The position numbers were made by a program, and so were the translations under genes. A stretch of 46,029 nt of DNA from an uncultured Clostridia bacterium (GTDB taxonomy: Bacteria; Bacillota; Clostridia; Oscillospirales; Acutalibacteraceae), in the NCBI GenBank assembly GCA_947170465.1, contig CAMVTS010000015.1, positions 1 to 46,029 of the forward strand, read 5' to 3'. Below the pieces are notes generated by a model. The model searched no databases and had not been told where the DNA came from. It was given only the letters and a program-made list of their open reading frames with translations. Positions 6,799-15,498 of the stretch are shown here, piece after piece. Numbering within the stretch: the first letter of the stretch is position 1; the number at the start of each line of letters is the position of its first letter.

Positions 6799-9700
6799 TT
6801 GACCAAGAAAATCCTGTCTGCGCTTCTCAGCGCGGCGCTGCTTGTGTCGACCGTCGCGTTCAGCTTTTCGGCAAACGCGGCGACTGTCGACGACGAAACA
6901 GCCGGTTACAACAGGAAAAACAGCGTTTCCAGCCCCGATGATTTCTCATGGGACAACGCGAACGTGTATTTCCTCCTGACCGACCGTTTCTACAACGGCG
7001 ACACCTCCAACGACCACGCCTACGGCAGAGCGCTTGACGCCAGCGGCAAACCGCTCAGCGGCTGGAACACCGCGCCGGGCACCTTCCACGGCGGCGACTT
7101 CAAGGGTATTGCCAAGAAGATTGAAGAGGGCTACTTCGACAAGCTCGGCACCAACGCAATCTGGCTTTCCGCTCCCTATGAGCAGATTCACGGCTACGTT
7201 ACGCCCGGTGAGCCCAACGACTTCGCGCACTATTCCTATCACGGCTACTACGTACTCGACTACACAGAGCCGGATCTCAACTTCGGCACCAAGCAGGACT
7301 TCCAGAATCTGGTTGACACCGCACACAAGCACAACATCCGTATCATCATGGATATCGTTATGAACCACGCCGGCTACAACACCATCAAGGATATGATGGA
7401 GTTCAACTTCGGCTCCTTCAAAAACGAGTCTGCGGCGAAATCCTACCTTTACAAGCTCACCGGCGTCAACAGTCTGCACGACACGGTTGACTACAACAAC
7501 TCCGCCGCTACCTGGGGCAGATGGTGGGGCTCCAACTGGGTGCGCAGCGGTCTGCCCGGTTATTCCGAAGGCGGCGGCGGTGACGAGCAGATGTGCCTTG
7601 CCGGACTTCCGGACTTCAGAACCGAGTCCAGCACCAAGGTTTCCGTGCCGACCTTCCTGCAGGAAAAATGGAAAAAGGACGGCTCCTACAACACCAAAAT
7701 GAGCAAATACGGCAGCTCCAACACCGTCACCGGCTACATTTCCAGCTGGCTCGCCGACTGGGTTGAGACCTACGGCGTCGACGGCTTCCGCTGCGATACC
7801 GCCAAGCACGTTGAGAAGGCTTCCTGGAAGCAGCTTAAAACCAAGTGCGTCACCGCGCTCCAGAACTGGAGAAAGAATAACCCCACCAAGGTCGGCGCTG
7901 ACTGGGACGAGGACTTCTGGATGACCGGCGAGTGCTGGGGTTACGCGGAGGGCTACGGCGACTACTACAGCGCCGGCGGCTTTGACTCCATGATCAGCTT
8001 CAAGTATTCCGGCAGAGGCGTTCCCGACGTCGGCTCCATCAACAGCGCTTATCAGGGCGCGGCTTCCCAGATTAACCGTCAGGCGAACTACAACCTGCTC
8101 ACCTACATCTCCTCTCACGACTCCAACCTCGCGAGAAACAACCTCATGTATCAGGGCTCTGCGTTCCAGCTCTATCCCGGCGGAATTCAGGTATACTACG
8201 GCGACGAGAGCAACCGTCCGCTGGTTTCCAACCTCAGCTTTGACGGCGACGGCGGCAGCGGTCACTCCCTGAGAAGCGACATGAACTTCAACGTTTCCGG
8301 CAACAACGCCGCGATTCTGGCGCACTGGCAGAAGGTCGGTCAGTTCCGTAACCGCCACGTTGCGGTCGGCGCCGGCGACCACGCGCAGATTTCGGCTTAC
8401 AATTCCTCTACCGGCTACGCGTTCTCCAGAAGCTACGACGACGGCGAAACCTCCGACGGTATTATCGCGGTTATCGGCGCGCCTTCGGGCAAGAGCATTT
8501 CCGTCAACGTTTCCTCCATGTGGGGCAACGGCACCACCGTTACCAACTACTATGACGGCACCACGGCGACCGTCAGCGGCGGCACGGTCACCTTCAATTC
8601 CGGCGCCAACGGCACCATTCTGATTGAAGGTCCCCAGTCCACTATCAACATGAGCATCAAGGGCGACTACCTCTTTGAGAACAGCCAGAAGGTCACGGTT
8701 TCCCTGCGCGGCGCTGACACCGCGACGGTTTCCATCAAAGGCGGCGCCCCCTTCACCGTAAGAGACGGCGACACCTTCACCATCGGCGACGGTATTGGAT
8801 TAGGCGAGGTATTCGAGGTCACCATGAAGGCGACCAACGCCACCGAAACCCTGGAGAAATCCTTCTCCTTCAAGAAGAAAGACCCCAACGCGGTCACGAC
8901 CATCTACTTTGACGACTCCCAGACCAAATGGGGCAACGTCAAGGCTTACATCTACACCGGCGACGGCGAATCCGCGCAGTCTGTCGCGGCATGGCCGGGC
9001 GTTTCCATGAAGTACGACTCCGCTTTGAAGCTCTACACCTATGAGGTTCCCGACGCGTTCGTCAACGGCAGAGTCATCTTTTCCGGCGACGGCGGCAGAT
9101 ACCCTGCCGATATGGAGCCCGGTCTGGAAATCAAAGAGACCAACATGATTCTCACGAACGGCAGCCAGTGGTCGGAATACACCGGCGCCGGCACAACCCC
9201 GACCAATCCGCCGACGCCGACCAATCCTAACGAGCCCAAGAGAACAATTCTGATGGGCGACGTCAACGAAGACAAGAAGGTCAACGTTGTTGACGCTTCC
9301 GAAATTCAGCTGCACATTGTTGAGCTCAAACAGCTGACCGGCGACGCGCTGCTTGCCTGCGACACCACCGGCGACGGCTCTGTCAACGTCAAGGACGTTA
9401 CTGCGGTGCAGTACTACGCGGCGGACGACAGCGAGCACGAATCCCTCTGCGGCAAGCTCATTGAGGTCGGCAGCGACACGCCCACGCCTACCTCTCCTGT
9501 TGAGGATCCGACGCAGCCGACGCAGGCGCCCGACACCTCCAAGCATTACATCTACTGCACCAGCAACTGGGACAGCGTAACCGCTTACTACTGGTCTGAG
9601 GCAAACGAGCATATGGTTGACTGGCCGGGCAAGCAGATGGAAAGTCTCGGCAACAAGCTCTTCCGCATTGACGTTCCGGCTGACGCAACCAAGATTATTT

Positions 9701-10113
9701 TCAGCAACAACGGACAAGGACAGTCCGCTGACCTCGACATTCCGGGCTTCAACCAGTGCTTTGACGAGGGCGGCAGCAAGACCTGGAGCCCCTATAACGG
9801 CGGCAGCACCGAGCCTACTGAGAATCCCGGCGGCGACACTCCGAGCGGCAAAAACTACATCTACTGCACCAGCAACTGGGACAGCGTGACCGCTTATTAC
9901 TGGTCAGAGGCAAACGAGCATATGGTTGACTGGCCGGGCAAGCAGATGGAAAGTCTCGGCAACAAGCTCTTCCGCATTGAGGTTCCGGCTGACGCAACCA
10001 AGATTATTTTCAGTAACAACGGTCAGGGACAGTCCGCTGACCTCGACATTCCCGGTTTCAACCAGTGCTTTGACGAGGGCGGCAGCAAAACATGGGCGCC
10101 CTACAACGGATAG
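6799..10113 (+). CDS. Secreted GH13 alpha-amylase with dockerin and CBM26-like modules
   Basis: This 1104-residue enzyme hydrolyses alpha-1,4 links in starch outside the cell. The signal peptide is LTKKILSALLSAALL to about residue 28 (FSANA). The GH13 barrel covers about residues 50-610: region I DIVMNH (185-190), nucleophile D333 in GFRCDTAKH, acid/base E378 in TGECWG and D441 in SSHD; it resembles MalS-type amylases. A CBM26-like starch-binding module follows (about 700-792, WPG motif). A type I dockerin lies at 815-885, with calcium loops starting at D821 (DVNEDKKVNVVD) and D855 (DTTGDGSVNVKD). Two nearly identical CBM26-like repeats (915-1001, 1019-1104) end the protein. The dockerin implies docking to a cohesin scaffold, as in R. 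bromii amylosomes. I chose TTG at 6799 because AAAGGAAG lies eight bases upstream and the signal peptide starts there. Confidence 0.93.
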   Translation: MTKKILSALLSAALLVSTVAFSFSANAATVDDETAGYNRKNSVSSPDDFSWDNANVYFLLTDRFYNGDTSNDHAYGRALDASGKPLSGWNTAPGTFHGGDFKGIAKKIEEGYFDKLGTNAIWLSAPYEQIHGYVTPGEPNDFAHYSYHGYYVLDYTEPDLNFGTKQDFQNLVDTAHKHNIRIIMDIVMNHAGYNTIKDMMEFNFGSFKNESAAKSYLYKLTGVNSLHDTVDYNNSAATWGRWWGSNWVRSGLPGYSEGGGGDEQMCLAGLPDFRTESSTKVSVPTFLQEKWKKDGSYNTKMSKYGSSNTVTGYISSWLADWVETYGVDGFRCDTAKHVEKASWKQLKTKCVTALQNWRKNNPTKVGADWDEDFWMTGECWGYAEGYGDYYSAGGFDSMISFKYSGRGVPDVGSINSAYQGAASQINRQANYNLLTYISSHDSNLARNNLMYQGSAFQLYPGGIQVYYGDESNRPLVSNLSFDGDGGSGHSLRSDMNFNVSGNNAAILAHWQKVGQFRNRHVAVGAGDHAQISAYNSSTGYAFSRSYDDGETSDGIIAVIGAPSGKSISVNVSSMWGNGTTVTNYYDGTTATVSGGTVTFNSGANGTILIEGPQSTINMSIKGDYLFENSQKVTVSLRGADTATVSIKGGAPFTVRDGDTFTIGDGIGLGEVFEVTMKATNATETLEKSFSFKKKDPNAVTTIYFDDSQTKWGNVKAYIYTGDGESAQSVAAWPGVSMKYDSALKLYTYEVPDAFVNGRVIFSGDGGRYPADMEPGLEIKETNMILTNGSQWSEYTGAGTTPTNPPTPTNPNEPKRTILMGDVNEDKKVNVVDASEIQLHIVELKQLTGDALLACDTTGDGSVNVKDVTAVQYYAADDSEHESLCGKLIEVGSDTPTPTSPVEDPTQPTQAPDTSKHYIYCTSNWDSVTAYYWSEANEHMVDWPGKQMESLGNKLFRIDVPADATKIIFSNNGQGQSADLDIPGFNQCFDEGGSKTWSPYNGGSTEPTENPGGDTPSGKNYIYCTSNWDSVTAYYWSEANEHMVDWPGKQMESLGNKLFRIEVPADATKIIFSNNGQGQSADLDIPGFNQCFDEGGSKTWAPYNG
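9541..10110 (+). repeat. Tandem duplication encoding two CBM26-like modules
   Basis: Two stretches, 9541-9800 and about 9850-10110, are nearly identical in DNA, including most third codon positions. They are joined by a Gly/Thr/Pro linker. The first copy reads FRIDVP and WSPYNG where the second reads FRIEVP and WAPYNG. The high silent-site identity points to recent duplication or gene conversion. Confidence 0.85.
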
Positions 10114-10142
10114 TGCAAACAATAAATACTCTTTCATAAACG

Positions 10143-10170
10143 AAGGCTGGCTCTGATGAGCCAGCCTTTT
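10143..10170. terminator. Bidirectional terminator between convergent GH13 genes
   Basis: AAGGCTGGCTC and GAGCCAGCCTT form an 11-bp stem with loop TGAT, followed by more T residues on the plus strand and preceded by A residues that give a partial T tail on the minus strand. It lies between the convergent stop codons at 10113 and 10174. Confidence 0.75.
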
Positions 10171-10173
10171 GTA

Positions 10174-12045
10174 TTAGTCTAAATCCATGACCATGAACTC
10201 GCAGCTCAGCGGTTTGAGCGTGAGCTTGTGGTCTTTGTACTCTGAGCCAAAAACGACCTTGGCGTTGTCGTAGCCCGGCGGCGGCGTGACGACTTCTTCG
10301 CGGTCATAGAGGTTGAACACACAATAAATCGCGGAATGCGCGTCGTGACGGATGTAGGCGAGCCGTCTGTCCTTGGCATAGGCTTCGGTAAATTCTCCGT
10401 CCCAGAGCGCCGAGCAGGACGCTCTCAGCTTGCCGAGCTGACGGTGCCATTCCACCAGCGCCTTGTTCTCCTTGCCCCATGGATAGCCGCAGCGGTTGAA
10501 CGGGTCGCGGTAGCCCTCCATACCGGCTTCATCGCCGTAGTAAACGCACGGGAAGCCCGGCAGGGTAAACTGCATGGCGGCGGCTATTTTCATCAGCTTG
10601 ATACCAAGACTGCGCTTTTCCTCGCTCAGCTTTGTCGCCGCCTGCCATTCGCGGTCTCTGCCGTTGAGCGGTTCGCCTGCAATCACCGTCAGGGCGCGTT
10701 CGGTATCGTGGGTAGAGAGCGAATTCATCAGCACGCGCAGCACCGGCCGCGGATAGTTCTCAATCACGCTCATAATCCTCGCCATAGCATAGCGCGCGTC
10801 CTGTCCCTTGATGAAGTCCAGAATCGCGCCGCGGAACACGTAGTTCATGACGGAATCCATTTGGTCGCCCAGCAGGAATTTGCGCCTTGCGCCGTAGCTT
10901 TCCTTGTTGCTCGCGTCCTCCCAGACCTCGCCGATGATGAACGCCTCGGGATTTTCCTCCTTGGCGGATTTGCGCAGGTTTTCCATGAACTCATCCGGCA
11001 GCTCGTCGGCGACATCAAGCCGCCAGCCGGAATTGCCCAGCCGCATGTACTTGCGGACAATGCCGTCCTTGCCGTTGATATATTCGTTGAAGGCAGGAGA
11101 GGTCTCGATGACCTCGGGCAGCGTATAGAAGCCCCACCAGCTTTGGTAGTTATCCGGCCATTCGTTGAACTTGTACCAGGTAAAATAGGGTGAATCCTTG
11201 TCGCGGTAAGCGCCGCCCTCGCCGTATCTGCCGGAGCGGTTGAAATACACGCTGTCCGCGCCGGTATGGGAAAACACACCGTCGTTAATCACATGAATGC
11301 CGCGCTTTTTGGCTTCGGCACAGAGATTGACAAAGTCCTCCTCGGTGCCGAGAATCGGGTCGATATGGGAATAATCGCCCGTGTCGTAGCGGTGGTTGGA
11401 ATACGCCTCAAAAATCGGGTTGAGATAAATACAGCTCACGCCGAGACCTTCCAGATAGTCGAGCTTCTCGGTAATGCCCTTGAGGTCGCCCATGAAGAAA
11501 TCGGAGTTGGTAATTTCACCGTTCTCGTTCGGCTTCCAGACAGGCAGGTCGTACCAGTCCTCGTCACGCTGGAAATCGGTGCGCTTGAGCTTCTTTTCCT
11601 CGCCGCTGAAATAGAAGCGGTCGGGGAAAATCTGGTACATCACGCCGCCGACAGGCCACTGCGGTGTGGTAAAGCCCTTCTTGTAGCAGGTCAGCTGCCA
11701 GCTTCTGCCCGGTGAATCCTCGATGGTGCAGATTTTGTACGGGTCGCTCGGCATGATATAGCGGTTGCCGTCCGGCGTTTGCAGCCGGAAACCATACCAA
11801 TACAATCCAATCCGGTCGGGCGTGAAATCGCACTCCCAGATTTCGGTGGCGTCGTCAAAATTGCCGCACCAAATCAGTTTATGGTACTCCCAGTTGTAGT
11901 CATAGTCATATTTGACGCAAAGCTCCGTCACACGCGAATGTTCCTGACGCGGCACCAACACGCGGAAATGCACCTTGGTGTCCTGTTCTACCGCGCCAAA
12001 GGGTGAACGGTAGTAGATTTTTTGTGAATCAAAAGGTATCGTCAT
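10174..12045 (-). CDS. Cytoplasmic GH13 neopullulanase-like alpha-glycosidase
   Basis: The enzyme probably degrades maltodextrins, cyclodextrins or pullulan fragments after uptake. The 623-residue protein has no signal peptide. Residues 1-125 form an N-terminal beta domain of the CBM34/neopullulanase sort, followed by the catalytic barrel. Catalytic residues are D344 (GWRLDVADELP), E373 (GEVWED) and D447 (STHDTER). Region I is the variant DGVFSHTG. MYQIFPDRF and YGDEAGMEGYRDP are typical of the neopullulanase/cyclomaltodextrinase group. The exact specificity cannot be told. AAGGAG lies seven bases upstream of the ATG. The gene faces the secreted amylase, which suggests one starch-use locus. 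Confidence 0.9.
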   Translation of the reverse strand: MTIPFDSQKIYYRSPFGAVEQDTKVHFRVLVPRQEHSRVTELCVKYDYDYNWEYHKLIWCGNFDDATEIWECDFTPDRIGLYWYGFRLQTPDGNRYIMPSDPYKICTIEDSPGRSWQLTCYKKGFTTPQWPVGGVMYQIFPDRFYFSGEEKKLKRTDFQRDEDWYDLPVWKPNENGEITNSDFFMGDLKGITEKLDYLEGLGVSCIYLNPIFEAYSNHRYDTGDYSHIDPILGTEEDFVNLCAEAKKRGIHVINDGVFSHTGADSVYFNRSGRYGEGGAYRDKDSPYFTWYKFNEWPDNYQSWWGFYTLPEVIETSPAFNEYINGKDGIVRKYMRLGNSGWRLDVADELPDEFMENLRKSAKEENPEAFIIGEVWEDASNKESYGARRKFLLGDQMDSVMNYVFRGAILDFIKGQDARYAMARIMSVIENYPRPVLRVLMNSLSTHDTERALTVIAGEPLNGRDREWQAATKLSEEKRSLGIKLMKIAAAMQFTLPGFPCVYYGDEAGMEGYRDPFNRCGYPWGKENKALVEWHRQLGKLRASCSALWDGEFTEAYAKDRRLAYIRHDAHSAIYCVFNLYDREEVVTPPPGYDNAKVVFGSEYKDHKLTLKPLSCEFMVMDLD

Positions 12046-12078
12046 ACAGATTCTCCTTTTTTACAGACATATATGGTT

Positions 12079-12107
12079 AGTATAGCATAATCATCGGAAT
12101 AATTCAA
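12079..12107 (-). promoter_or_regulatory. Sigma-A promoter for cytoplasmic GH13
   Basis: On the minus strand TTGAAT (12102-12107) and TATACT (12079-12084) have a 17-base spacer. It is back to back with the zapA promoter. Confidence 0.65.
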
Positions 12108-12121
12108 GCGTACAAAAACTC

Positions 12122-12151
12122 TTGTGTTCGCTATATTATATGTGCTATACT
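12122..12151 (+). promoter_or_regulatory. Promoter for zapA and U32 peptidase
   Basis: TTGTGT (12122-12127) and TATACT (12146-12151) have an 18-base spacer. An overlapping perfect TATAAT at 12153-12158 could serve as an alternative -10. Confidence 0.55.
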
Positions 12152-12186
12152 ATATAATGGATAATTTTAGGACTAGGGGTGCTTTT

Positions 12187-12720
12187 ATGAGCAAATCAAG
12201 GGTCAGCGTCGTTATTGACGGCAGAAGCTACGTGCTGGTGACAGAAGATGACGAAGCGTATGTCAAAAGCGTCGCAAAAGAGGTTTCGGAGCACTTGCTC
12301 CGCGCTTCGCGTTCCTCTATGGCGCTGGACGAGCGTGACTGCGCGATTCTGGTGGCGCTGGATTTTTGTGACGACTGCAAAAAGCAGCAGCAGCGCAACC
12401 GTGAGCTGGTGAAAAAGGCGGATGTCATTCTGCGCAGCAACAACGAGCAGAGCCGCAAGATTTTAGAATACAAAAATCACCTGACGGATGCGATTAACGA
12501 GAACACGCGTCTCAGCCAGCGCATCCGCGCCCTGGAAGAGCAGCTGCGCTTGCTCAACCGCGAAAACGAAAAGCTCCGCAAGCAGGAACAAGGCAAAAAG
12601 CCCGACGCGGAGAAGAGGTTTGAGAAAACCGTCCGCGATAAAAAAGCAGAAAAGGCAATGGGCTATGTGCCGATGACACAGGGCACGCTCTTTGACCTCG
12701 GAGACGACCATGCAGATTGA
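12187..12720 (+). CDS. zapA: Cell division protein ZapA with long C-terminal tail
   Basis: ZapA binds FtsZ at mid-cell and bundles its filaments. The N-terminal domain (RVSVVIDGRSYVLVTEDDEAYVKSVA, then a helix to about residue 70) fits ZapA. A coiled coil follows at about 65-140 (NENTRLSQRIRALEEQLRLL). At 177 residues it is longer than the usual 90-110. The tail carries QGTLFDL at 165-171, which fits the QxxLF sliding-clamp-binding pentamer. ATG at 12187 is used; the upstream in-frame extension is promoter DNA. The stop codon overlaps the U32 gene start by 11 bases, so translation is coupled. Confidence 0.8.
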   Translation: MSKSRVSVVIDGRSYVLVTEDDEAYVKSVAKEVSEHLLRASRSSMALDERDCAILVALDFCDDCKKQQQRNRELVKKADVILRSNNEQSRKILEYKNHLTDAINENTRLSQRIRALEEQLRLLNRENEKLRKQEQGKKPDAEKRFEKTVRDKKAEKAMGYVPMTQGTLFDLGDDHAD

Positions 12721-14779
12721 TAAAATTGAGATTCTCGCGCCTGCCGGCGGTTTTGACAGCGTGCTTGCCGCCGTGCGTTCCGGCGCTGACGCGGTATATC
12801 TCGGCGAAAAGGAATTTTCCGCGCGTTCGTCGGCGCATAATTTTGACGAGAATGAACTGAAAGAAGCGGTCACATACTGCCACATTCACGGCGTAAAGGT
12901 TTACGTCACCGTCAACACAATCGTCTTTGACGACGAATTTGACAGACTGCGCAAAGCGATTGAAATTGCCGCGAAGGCGGACGTTGACGCGCTGATTGTC
13001 CAGAACATGGGCGTTGCCAGACTCGCAAGGCAGATTGCGCCCGATCTGCCGCTGCACGCGTCCACACAGATGAGCATCCACACGGTTTCCGGCGTCAAAG
13101 CCCTGTACGAAATGGGCTTCAAGCGCGTGGTGCTCTCACGCGAGATGAGCAGGGACGAAATCCGCGCCTGCGCCGAAATTCCGGTAGAGCTGGAGGTGTT
13201 CGTTCACGGGGCGCTGTGTATGAGCGTTTCCGGTCAGTGCTACTTTTCCGCCATGCTCGGCTCACGGAGCGGCAACCGCGGCTCCTGTGCTCAGACCTGC
13301 CGCCTGCCGTTCTCAGTCGGCGGTCAAAAGGCCGGTCACGCCCTCAGCCTGAAGGACAACAGCCTGATTACCTATCTCGGCGATATGCAGCAAATCGGCG
13401 TTGCCTCCGCCAAAATCGAGGGCAGAATGAAGCGTCCGGAATATGTCGCGGCGGCTGTGCGCGCCTGTGTGGAACAACGCGATTTCGGCTTTGTCACCGA
13501 CGAAACGGCGCGTCTTTTGCGCGGCGTGTTCTCACGAACCGGCTTCACGGACGGCTATTATAAAGGAAAAATCGGCAAGGAGATGTTCGGCACACGCACC
13601 AAGAACGATGTGGTGTCGGCGGATGAAAAGCTGTTCGCCCAACTCCGCGCCAGTTATAAGGACGAAATACGCAACATTCCGGTAAACGGCAGTTTTACCG
13701 CCAAAATCGGAGAAATGCCGGCGTTGACCGTTTCGGACGGTCAGCACACCATCGCCGTCACCGGTGATGTGAAGGCAGAACAAGCGCTGAAGGTTCCTCT
13801 CAGCGAGGATAAATGCCGGGCGCAGCTTGGCAAGACCGGCGGCACCGCTTATTTCTGGCAGGAGCTCGACTGCCGGATAGAGGACAATCTCAGTCTGCCG
13901 CTATCGGCGCTCAACGACCTGCGGCGTGCTGCGTTTGAGAAGCTGAACGCGGAAAGAAGCGTTACTCATCACTATGAAATCCACACAGTTGACGTTTCGG
14001 TACCGATTGCGCCGTATCAGCCGCAAAAACAGCAGACGAGGGCGCGCGTAACCGGAACGAAGCTCGGCAAAGGCTTCAAGGCGCTTGATTTGGTGTTCGT
14101 GCCGCTGTTCAGCGATACGCGGGAAATCGAACGCCTGCAAAAAGAAGGCTATTCCATCGGCGTGGAGATTCCGCGCGGCATGTTTGGTCGTGAAGCGCAA
14201 ATCAAGGCGCAGCTGGAAACCGTCAAGGCACTCGGAATTCGTCACGTCCTGTGCGGCAACCTCGGCGCGGCGTATCTGGCAAAGGAGCGCGGCTTCACGC
14301 TTCACGGCGGCTTTGGGCTGAACCTTGTCAACACCCGTGACCTGCTCTGGGCGGAGGAATTTGGTTTTGCCGACGTGGAACTGAGCTTTGAACTGACCTT
14401 TGAACGGCTCAACCGGCTCGGCGGCAACATTCCGCGCGGTATTATCAGCTACGGCTATTTGCCGGTGATGCTCTGCCGAAGCTGCCCCAACAAAAGTGCC
14501 GGTATCAGCTGCAAATCCTGCAAAAACCACTCAAAAATGACGGACAGAAAGGGCAAGAAATTCTTCCTGAAATGCGACGGCGGATGCACGGAGGTGCTCA
14601 ATTGCGTGCCGCTTTTTATTGCTGAAGAGGAATTATCAAACCTCTCCACAAATTTTAACATTTGGCGCTTCAGTGTGGAAAACTATGTGGAAAAAGTGGA
14701 AACATACCCCGACTTCAACCGCTTTTTGATGTTGAAAGAACATTTCACACGCGGATTGTACCTGCGCGGTGTGGAATAG
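12710..14779 (+). CDS. U32 family peptidase / RlhA-like protein
   Basis: The U32 family includes collagenase-like proteins and the 23S rRNA hydroxylation factor RlhA; the latter role is more likely for a cytoplasmic protein like this one. The start ILAPAGGFDSVLAAVRSGADAVYLG is diagnostic. The U32 signature EVFVHGALCMSVSGQC lies at about residues 161-176. A cysteine-rich stretch near residue 590 (CRSCPNKSAGISCKSC) matches the C-terminal part seen in long U32 proteins and could bind metal or an iron-sulphur cluster. It has 689 residues. CGGAG lies six bases before ATG 12710, which overlaps the end of zapA. Confidence 0.88.
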   Translation: MQIDKIEILAPAGGFDSVLAAVRSGADAVYLGEKEFSARSSAHNFDENELKEAVTYCHIHGVKVYVTVNTIVFDDEFDRLRKAIEIAAKADVDALIVQNMGVARLARQIAPDLPLHASTQMSIHTVSGVKALYEMGFKRVVLSREMSRDEIRACAEIPVELEVFVHGALCMSVSGQCYFSAMLGSRSGNRGSCAQTCRLPFSVGGQKAGHALSLKDNSLITYLGDMQQIGVASAKIEGRMKRPEYVAAAVRACVEQRDFGFVTDETARLLRGVFSRTGFTDGYYKGKIGKEMFGTRTKNDVVSADEKLFAQLRASYKDEIRNIPVNGSFTAKIGEMPALTVSDGQHTIAVTGDVKAEQALKVPLSEDKCRAQLGKTGGTAYFWQELDCRIEDNLSLPLSALNDLRRAAFEKLNAERSVTHHYEIHTVDVSVPIAPYQPQKQQTRARVTGTKLGKGFKALDLVFVPLFSDTREIERLQKEGYSIGVEIPRGMFGREAQIKAQLETVKALGIRHVLCGNLGAAYLAKERGFTLHGGFGLNLVNTRDLLWAEEFGFADVELSFELTFERLNRLGGNIPRGIISYGYLPVMLCRSCPNKSAGISCKSCKNHSKMTDRKGKKFFLKCDGGCTEVLNCVPLFIAEEELSNLSTNFNIWRFSVENYVEKVETYPDFNRFLMLKEHFTRGLYLRGVE

Positions 14780-14938
14780 TATGTGGAAAGTGTTAATCAA
14801 GATTTTAATTTCTTAATCGAAAAATGGAAATTTCTTCTTTGGAAATTACTCTTCGGAAGCGATAATTCCCTTTTGGAACTTAACCATCAAAACCTGCCGG
14901 AAATTGCAGGAATCTATAAAACATGAAGGATGATGAAC

Positions 14939-15379
14939 ATGCAGTTAAAAATAAAAAAGCTCCGCAGCGCCGCCAGAATCCCCTGCAGAGCCACTGACGG
15001 ATCCGCCGGAATGGATCTTTACGCCTGTCTGGACGCACCCTTGACGCTCGCTCCCGGACAGCTTGCCATTGTACCGACAGGCATCGCGATTGAGCTGCCG
15101 GACAGCTCCTGCGCGGCGTTTCTCTACGCGCGCAGCGGACTCGGCGTGAAGCACGGCATCTGCCTTTCCAACGGCGTCGGCGTGATTGACAGCGACTACC
15201 GCGGCGAGGTCTGCGCCGGTCTGTGCAACGTTTCGGACAAGCCGTACACGATTGAACCGGGCGAGCGCGTGTGCCAGATGGTGATTGCGCCGGTGCTCCT
15301 GCCGGAAATCACGGAGGTGGACGAGCTGTCTGACACCAACCGCGGCGAGGGCGGCTTCGGTTCAACCGGCAAAAAGTAA
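14939..15379 (+). CDS. dut: dUTP diphosphatase
   Basis: The enzyme hydrolyses dUTP to dUMP and pyrophosphate, keeping uracil out of DNA and supplying dTMP synthesis. All five trimeric dUTPase motifs are present: DGSAGMDLYA, ARSGLGVKHGI, NGVGVIDSDYRGEV, GERVCQMVI and the P-loop-like RGEGGFGSTGKK at the end. The 146-residue length is normal. I chose ATG 14939 because AAGGA lies eight bases upstream; two in-frame ATGs at 14930 and 14933 are too close to it. It is followed by a strong terminator. Confidence 0.95.
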   Translation: MQLKIKKLRSAARIPCRATDGSAGMDLYACLDAPLTLAPGQLAIVPTGIAIELPDSSCAAFLYARSGLGVKHGICLSNGVGVIDSDYRGEVCAGLCNVSDKPYTIEPGERVCQMVIAPVLLPEITEVDELSDTNRGEGGFGSTGKK

Positions 15380-15393
15380 TAATCATTTAATTC

Positions 15394-15424
15394 AGGGCTC
15401 GGCTGCGGCTGAGCCCTGTTTTTT
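15394..15424 (+). terminator. Rho-independent terminator after dut
   Basis: A 10-bp stem (AGGGCTCGGC with GCTGAGCCCT, one G-U pair) with a TGCG loop is followed by six T residues. Confidence 0.85.
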
Positions 15425-15498
15425 ATGCCACGTTGCGACAGAATTTTTACACCGCCGATGGTACAATACTAAAGACGTATCATGAAAGGGGCGACGTT

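Noticed and set aside
6946..8382. 478-residue ORF antisense to the amylase
   Set aside because: It is a mirror of GC-rich codons in the amylase, rich in Val/Gly/Ala, with no recognisable domain; the plus-strand frame has all GH13 motifs.
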